Source of the DNA: Sebastes aleutianus
Taxonomy: Eukaryota; Chordata; Actinopteri; Perciformes; Sebastidae
Length of the DNA stretch: 64,000 nucleotides
NCBI GenBank assembly: GCA_916700875.1
Contig: CAKAKS010000031.1
Span: 14,085,124 to 14,149,123, forward strand
Direction of reading: 5' to 3'
The notes beneath the pieces were generated by a model. It did not search any database and was not told where the DNA came from. It saw only the letters and a program-made list of their open reading frames with translations. Shown piece by piece: positions 27,501 to 36,500 of the stretch. The translations under genes were made by a program, and so were the position numbers. Positions within the stretch are counted from its first letter, which is position 1; every line of letters starts with the position of its first letter.

Positions 27501-30500
27501 TCATGGTCTAGTGTTAGAAAAGTTAACAAATTAATCGTAATATCGAGTCGCAATACTTTATAATCGCAATACATATCGAATCGGCAGCCAAGTATCGCGA
27601 TAGTATCGAATAGGGAGATTGGTGTATCGTCCCAGCCCTAGTAGTTATATATTTGATTCATGTTAATTTCACATTTAGTCCTCATTTCCATTTACAGTAG
27701 ATATTCAGCTGGTAGCTTACATCGACCCCACACTCTGTACATGCCTTTGAAGACATGGAGGCTTTGTCAGAGCGAGAACATCCATCTTCATTTACAGCAT
27801 GTCCTCCACAATACTGGATAACTACAGTATAGTGTTGAAGAATGTGTCCTCTGGGCAACAGGTCAAAATCATCCAAACAACAGTTGTCAAACTATTCTGA
27901 TGAAACAACTTCAAGATTTAAGAGACATTATAAAGTAAGAACTGTCAAAGTCATTGACTTTCCAGTAAAGGCATGTTTCATATTACTTTTTTTTCAAAAT
28001 GGAAACAGATGGTAAAACGCAAAAGAGCCAACTTAAATTACTCTCTGTCAGTAATACTGAAAATGTTTAAACGATAAGTCTGATTAGAAAAATGTGCGGA
28101 TTTCTAATTATTCAAAGAAAGAAAATGACAGAAAGAACGAGAGAAAGAAGGCAAAGAAATGTCTTAGGGGCCATATTTGTTGTCGTGGTGTTTTTAATGG
28201 TAAAATGTGAATCTAATAGTATAGTTATATACTCCTACTGTATGTATATTTTCTAACACACCACTCTGTGTGAAGTGCAATGCATTACAGAAATAAGAAA
28301 AGAGAGAGAGGATGTTTGCTGCAGCTTGTGCTCATACATCCGTCACTAAGGAATGCTCCTTAACACTAACATGTCCTCCCCTGCTCTCACTATGATAACT
28401 TGCACTTCACTGCATCTTCCTCAGTGCTTTTAAGGAACAGGATGGGGATTCACCCGTTACCTAATAGGGCATATCACTACTTAAACAGCTCTTTAACATC
28501 TCAATTAAAATAAAATAATAAAGATATTAAAATGTTTTGTAAAATATCCCCCCCTACGGGAGCAAAAATGAATGACGAATGTAAATCAGACTTGTCTCCA
28601 CCTCCCACTCACAACACAGTCCAACAGTGAGAACTTCCAGCAGCAGCACACTAATCTATTAATGACAGGACCTGCAGAAATTACTCACGACCAATTGGCT
28701 TCTATAACAATATTATTCATAATATGGTGCAAAGTGCGACACCATTAAAGTGACACACAATAATGGCTGGCTCTAAGGCGTATGTGCTATGAATTAGTAA
28801 CATCAATAATATTTCTATGGGATGGGAAGACAGACTAAAGTGACCAATAATTGATGTCTGAGCAGACATTTATGAAAAACAAGTGATAATCATAAATAAA
28901 GTTGATGTACAAAAGCAATACTTTCCCTCCTCTTCTACTAAGACTAGAGATGCACCGATACCCGATACCAGTATCGGGTATCGGGTCCGATACTGTGCTC
29001 ATGTAGTCGTACACGCAAAACGGCTTCGATACAACGGCACCGATACTACTTTACAGCAGCGCGACGTTAACCTCTCGTCACCATCTTTCGGGTCCTCACG
29101 CTCCACCGCGACAGGCCGGTGGTGCGCCCGACCCCGCTGGGCCGCAATCTCACCTCAGCCTGCGAGCGTTTTTGGCTCAGAGAAGTACTTGTATCGGTAC
29201 TCGGTATCGGCGAGTACCCAAATGTAAGTACCTGTACTTTTACTCGGTCTGAAAAAAAGTGGTATCGGTGAATCCCTAATTAAGACGGGAACATATACAT
29301 GTCAAAAGAGTGATGTTCTTAAGACTTGTGTAGTGTTATTTTGCATTGAAAATCACTTTGGGGTTGCTTTACAACATCTTTTACAACAGGAACATAAATT
29401 ACACCAAGCCCTCAAGCTAATTTTTTCTCTTTTGATGTATGACAGAGGAGCAAAAAAAATAATTGGCAAGGCCTTTCCTAAGTAATGATGTATTTCAAAT
29501 GAGGTCTACAGGCCCAGAACTGCACATGCAGGTGCAACTAATCTCACCTGTGCGGGGTATTTACTAAAGTGGGGCATGGACATGAGCACACGGGCACATA
29601 ATTAATCAAAAGTGAGTAAAAACAAAAAAAACAATGAAGTAATACACAATAATAACCCTGTTGTTACAATTCCCCCTGTGGGCAACAACTAGCACAATAA
29701 AGTTCTTTCCTGTTTGTATTGAATCATTGAAAACCAAACTAAAATGCCGGGAAAAGGACACTGTACTTCCAACAGATGCGACAGTATCTCAGTGGTTCTC
29801 AACCTGGGGGTCGGGACATCCAAGGGGGTCACAAGATCATTTCTGGGGGTCGCCAGATGGTTGTGGAGAAAAAAATTAAATAATATATTGAAAATAAAAT
29901 GGGTGTCACGAACAACATCCTGATTAATCTGGGGGGGGTCGCGACTCAAAAAGGTTGAGAACCACTGCCCTAACTGACCAAGTTGTGTTCATGCCCAAAC
30001 CTAACCAAACTCTAACCAAGCGGAGTACAATTACAAACACATTGTGAACATCTACCCCCACTGAAGCTCATATTTTTCTGCTCATAATTGATCAAATTGG
30101 GAAAATTAGTCCATCACAGACTAACAGAACTGTGAGCAGGAAGACTTTGCATGTGATTGACACAAAAGGTAAAGTTGCTAACATGTCTATGAGTCAACCA
30201 AAGAAAAATAGGTTATGAATAGTATTTCATTATATTTTTCATAGTATTTTAAATCAGACAGACTAGGATCATTAGCTCAATCCAACAGCTGACCTCCTCC
30301 TCCGTGCCGTTAAACCCTTTTAACATTCAAAGCTGTCATTAAAGAGCAACTCCAAATGTTCGTGTCAACTCCTTGAGTCCACAGTAAAGTCTCTGTAATA
30401 CAGCCGTCTACTTCAGTTAACAGGCTACATATCCTCTTTCTGAATATTGATAGAAAACAGATGTTGATGTTTTTTCTTTGACAGGACGTTATGTATCATA

Positions 30501-33500
30501 CTCAGGGATTCGGTTTATGATGAATTATGGGATATATTAGGCCTGTCTTATGGTTGTCTCTGTACTTTAGCGCATGTATTCAGCAGTTTATAAAAGCAAG
30601 AGTTTATTGCCTTTTAATAATAGTTTCTTGTGCAATGGTGTACATTATACTAGCAACTTTCACCCTTCACTTTTCTCTTATTACTCGGTATAGAGTGTCA
30701 AAATGCTGGGGAACAGTGCCAGGTACTGTAAATCATTCAGGCATTTTTGATTGGCATGATTTTCCGCGATGTTATCTCATTCGGCATCTACTGACGGTTC
30801 ATTCCGGTAAACTCAAAGAGCTGTTGTGAAACAGCTTGGACTTATTCCATGCTCCTGACTCAGAAAACTTATTTACTTTATCATGTTGCATTTTTGTCTG
30901 TTGAAATGCTAAAACTGCAATAGTTTATAATGTTGTCATTCCTGAAAAATAAATTTGCGGTTTGACCCAAGTCAGTTTGTAATTCTAGATGTGGTTTTAA
31001 TAAATCACAAATATGCCTGCTTTGTCACTAAGCATCTGTGTTTGTGGAAACCATGAGAACCTTGTTAACAACAGAACAACAGCTACGGAAAAGTGTGTTA
31101 ATGCTTTGTTGTTTTTTGCTTTAGTGCTATCTTCCAAAATCTTTTGACATGAACTGTGCTGCTCTGTACAAACAAGAAGACAAGACTTGACAAGCATACT
31201 TATCAAGTCTACTAACTGGTTCTCTGACGCATACCCAGTAGCACACGAGGTGGTTGATAATTGGGTTTGTAAGTAATAAAACAGGCATCTATAGAGAATA
31301 TCTGAGACTGAGAGTAGTCATTTTAAAATTGCCTAATATTTTCCATCTCCCTCATGTGCAATCATCAGTTTTCCAGCGGAAGGTTTTCAGTCTTTAATCT
31401 GGAATAATCACTGTGCTTAATGACTAATTATACTGTAGCAGATATTCAAACATGAGGGAAAATGTATATATTTAAAAAGGACTCCAACCTATTAAATAAG
31501 TACGTTACAATATTGGATGTGTGCCAATGGCTCAGTTGACATTCAATTAGTAACATTATAACATTGGGGCTTTCCTGAGTTACATGTTTTTCCACCAAGA
31601 AATTCTCCTGAAAGATGCTACTCGTATGTTGTCCGTAAGTCTAGACTCATTGTACTTTTCAGTGCAGAACATTTATAGCTGTATTAGAAATATAGTAGAC
31701 CAAAAGGACAAAACATAAATAACTGGGGCCTGCTGAACTCCTTAAGCCGTGCCACAGTTTTATCCTTCATGGAGCTACAATCACTGGAGGGATGACAATA
31801 TGGCAACGGTGAACTCCCGAGTGTATTTCTCTTGTTGAAAGCTATTTGAATTGGGAGAAGGAACAAAAGTCCAGCTGAGAGGATTATTCCAAGGCGCAGA
31901 ATACATTTAAATTTGATGTGGAAACCAGATTTGAAAACTAAGGAAACAAGAGAGACTTGAAGCTTTGTAGCCAAGTTGAATAATCCAACCGACGTGATCA
32001 TTTCTCTGGAACTGAGCAGTATGAGTTTGAATCACTGTCTGGAAATCATAATATAAATCAATTACTCAGTTTTCCAGTCAAAGAAAATCAATCTTATTAC
32101 ACACTTTGGGGCAACAATGGGGAACAAGAAAATAAAAAATACAACAAATACCTCTGACCAAATTCCAATGCAATTCATTGGAATGAATTGATGAGGACAT
32201 TTGGGGAATACAAACAATGCTGCCAAGTGCATGATGAGATGCATCATGACTATAAGTCTCATGGGGGGGGGGGGCTGAAGAAATGTTTCTTTACTGCGTA
32301 AACCAGTGTTTCCCCTGAATTCCTGAGCAGAGGAGGACGGGAGCAGAGGAGAGTGGAGGGGGGGGGAACACAACTAAATGCTTAGTACCACCAGAATTAT
32401 TTGGAAAAATAACAAAGCAACAATTACAAATGCCCCACATCAATTATGTATAACTGTTGCAGCTGTAGAGTGGAAAGACTCACTCTCACTGTGTTCTGCT
32501 TCTTTTCCAGAGAAGCATTTCCTTTACAAGGTAGGTAAGGCCGACAGCGTATACACAATAAATCAAGCCAATGTAATCACTGTTTCATGTACCCTCTTGT
32601 CACCTAAGAGAAGTTATAAACAAAGATTATTAATGTGCCCAGATCCTATGATGGTTAACACATTGGATCTGGCTCTCATCTTGGATTTTTTCAGAGATGT
32701 CATATGATACTTAATCTCAGCAGCTGAAAAACATGTCTGAGTAAACTGCTCTAAATGTACTGTTTGATTGAACAGCGTAAAAACAATCAATCTTTAGTAC
32801 ATAACCTTTTCATAAATATTAAGGTTGTCAACATTAACGCGATAATAATGCGCTAACGCAAATTTGTTTTAATGCCTCTAATTTCTTTAACGCATTAACA
32901 CAACTTGCGATTTTTAGCTTGTAGCGGGCTCAGTTTTAGAGCTAGAGTGAAGATACTGGTATCATATGAAACTAGAAAAACCTATTGAATCCATTGGTAC
33001 CAAACGGATCATACTAACTTGTCGCAACGGAGGCTAAATAACGCTACAAATTTACGCCAAATTTTGGCAAGGAAAAACTGGCATGGCCATTTTCAAAGGG
33101 GTCCCTTGATCTCTGACCTCAAGATATGTGAATGAAAATGGTTTCTATGGGTACCTACGAGTCTCTCCTTTACAGACATGCCCACTTAATTTAATCACAT
33201 GCAGTTTGGGGCAAGTCATAGTCAAGTCAGCACACTGACACACTGACACACTGACAGCTGTTGTTGCCTGAAGGGCTTGAGTTTGCCATGCATATTTTCC
33301 CACACCCATGTTGATAAGAGTATTAAATACTTGAAAAATCTCCCTTTATAAGGTGCATTTTGAACGGATAAAAAAAATTAATTTGCGATTAATCGCGATT
33401 AACTATGGAACATCATGAGATGAATTGCGATTTAATATTATAATTGATTGACAGCCCTAATAAATATCTGTTCTGCCGCTCCCTACTGCCAGATAAAGTG

Positions 33501-36500
33501 ATTCAGCTTAAAGTAATTCATGAAAGCTCAAAACTCTGCTGCTTCCTAACAGCCGCTGTCAGGTATATTTTCCCCCAGGGGGTCTGTCTCACAAAGCAGG
33601 ATTATGAAGTTAGCTGGATAACTGCTGACTAACACCTGGAAGCCTCTCAAATCTGCAACATGGACTCAAATAAAAACCTCTTCTGGGTTATACTCGGCGC
33701 TTTTGTCCAGCTAAGTCAGTAATCGTACTTTGCGTGACACAATCTCACAAAATTATCTGGACACAGAAGATGGGTTTACGTTTTCAGCGGCAACAACGGT
33801 GGTTTGGAAAAAAAGATAAGCCATGCTATGGTCAATACTATGGGAGGTTGCTACACTGAAAAATGCAACAGCAGTGACCGCCGCTTAACACTAAAGCTGT
33901 TGCCAAATTGGATCAAACAGCACACACCTTATCATTTCAATCAAACCCTTCTTTGGCTGTTAGTAAAGCAGTTATGTTGCAATCACAGGCAGTCGTGATT
34001 TAAATACAACTTCTGGAACAAAAACCCTCTCACATCTTATTGTGAGCCAAGCATATTTAGTGCTACAGCCTGTAAAACTACTATTTTGAAGCCTGAAAAA
34101 TGCTGAATCCTTAGACAGAACCTACATGACAGTCTCCACATAAAACAAGCCATAAAGACAGTGAGAGAAGAATGTGCCTGCACTGTCAGTGAGACAGATT
34201 CAGTCCGAGTCAGCTGAGGCCCTGGTACGTCTCTTGTACTGCGACATATGCTCTCTCTGGTCCACTGATGCTGTTTCACAATATGATAAATGCCCCACGG
34301 ATGAGTGTTGAACTGTACACAGTGGAATGCCATAGCCGAAGGGGGCCTGTTTCAAAATTCCTTAATGCGTTCCTCTCTTCTCCCTCTTGACCAGAAGACT
34401 TGAATTTCAATGCCTCTAAAATTTTTTGGGAAATACTCTTATTTGCTTTCTTGCCGAGAGTTAGTCACATTAGTCTGTTAAATATGAAGCCAGCAGCTGA
34501 TTGTCTTAGCTCAGCATAAAGACTGGAAACAGCTAGCCTGGCTCAGTCCAAGAGTGACAAAACTCACCTCAAAAGCTCATCAATTGACATGCTGCATTCA
34601 AGTAATATATAAAAGGAGTAGGGCTGACCCGAATGCGTCGAAGCTTCAACCGTTGCCATGGTAACCAACCTCCAAAATCGTATAAAATGTAGAAAAATAG
34701 CCCAAATATCAATAGCCCAATATCCCAAAATAGCCCATGAAATCAGGAATAATCCCACAATGTTATTCATTATTAGTTATTCTCAGACAGATAACGCTGT
34801 TTGTTATGTGTAGATGTGCGTGTGTGTACAGTGTGGCGACAGTGGCGCTGTCCCGAAGCTTCAAATACCTTGCAATATTTCTCACCGAAGCTTCGAAGTC
34901 CAAAACATGCTATTCGGGACAGCCCTAACAAGAAGTAGTATAAATACAAGTCATGTTCAATGGAAGCCGGTGACATGAAGCTACAAACTGACGCCCAACA
35001 CGTTTTCAGCGCTCCAATGATACAGTGAAGCATCAACGACGTATGTTTTTGTTTCAAATTGTTCCGTTTCTATCTACAGAAATGCCATTAGCCAGTTCCC
35101 AGTGCTATTTAACAACATAACTACGTCATGAATGTTTGAGCAACACTTCAACGGCGACTCGGCAACAATGTAGCCTGCCACGCTGGCCGTTCTGCTGATT
35201 TTGTTGCTCGTAGTGTGAACATAGCATTGCAGGGCGTTATGTGCATTTCTTGGCTGAGAGCGGTGACTTCCTGGAGTCTCCAATAGTTGCCTGGCAACTA
35301 CTCTAACCACACAGATGTGAGAGTGACATCGTTCTTCTCTGTGGCTTTGTCTGAAATCGCATACTATGCAGTACATACTCAATAGATGTACTATCGTTCA
35401 ACATACTTTTGTGTGAATAAACAGTAGTATGTATCTTTTCGGACGCACTGAGCAGCAATTTACGTCGTCAGTTCCTGAGAGCCTCTTTGCCAGTTAGAGA
35501 TGTGTAATCATGGTAACCTTTGCCAACTTCATGTGACCAAAACAAAAGGTTTGGTAGAATCAAAGTCTGAATTAATTTGAAATAGATATATTACGCCTAG
35601 CAAAGTGAAATATTTTACTTACAGTTAAATTACAATAATTAAAGCATTATTGATGTTACAGAGCTGTCCGTCAACGTCTGCCATGAACGTTGTTGTCCCT
35701 ACCGCATTGCATTGTGGGATAATTATGCTGCCGTAGTGTCCAGCGTTGCATACTGTAATATTTCACCAGAAATAGTATGCAATTCGCATACTATTGGTTT
35801 CATACTAAGGTTTTGGACATAGTAAAATATCTCACATACTGTTTGAGCGTACTTAATAGCATGTTAGTATGGAATTTCGGACCCAACCTAAGTCTCTTTT
35901 GCAAACTGGTAAAAACGTGACTGTCAAATGCGCGAAATTACCAAATAAGACAAAAATGTTTTCCAAAACTAAATCCAGGGTGATGATCGCACTACCTTAT
36001 ATTCACCCAATGAAGGGACTGCTCATGTGCATTTTAAGCTTTAGTCGAATACAAATTGACGCCCATCTAACGACTGCAGTTTTACAAAATGTTGTCCAAA
36101 AACAAAAGAAAAATGTGTGTGTCCCGGCCTATTGGGGCCATCAAACCGCTGTAGAACACCTACTGTATGTGTACAAGCAACAACTTTTACATAAATATGC
36201 CATTGTTAAAAAAAATGTTTAGAACAGTAACTAAATGTTCCGAGATGTGCAGATTCACTGATACTCTACAGAGCTCCTAATGAATGCCATAAGTCTATAT
36301 TTTCCTTTGGCAACGGAGTCTTGCCAACTTAATCATGCTTGGTTCCCTTTGAACTACATCTCAGTCATGCCAAGGCGCAATTGCGCTGGTATATGACTGT
36401 ATTTTGAAAAAAATGCAGTACACAAAGTCAACATTCGTCTTATCAAGTTCAGGTCATTAATCTGAATCTTTGGCATAACAATTAAACTTCTCCACTAACC

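Noticed and set aside
29077..29168. Functional ribosomal RNA gene fragment
   Set aside because: Only about 90 bp with internal deletions, enclosed by transposon ends; it is a captured fragment, not rDNA.
28883..29227. 114-codon open frame on the plus strand
   Set aside because: It begins outside and runs through the MITE and its rRNA-like core. The reading is explained by those sequences and has no domain.
35869..36222. 117-codon open frame
   Set aside because: It starts within the right arm of a MITE and has no recognisable motif or splice sites.
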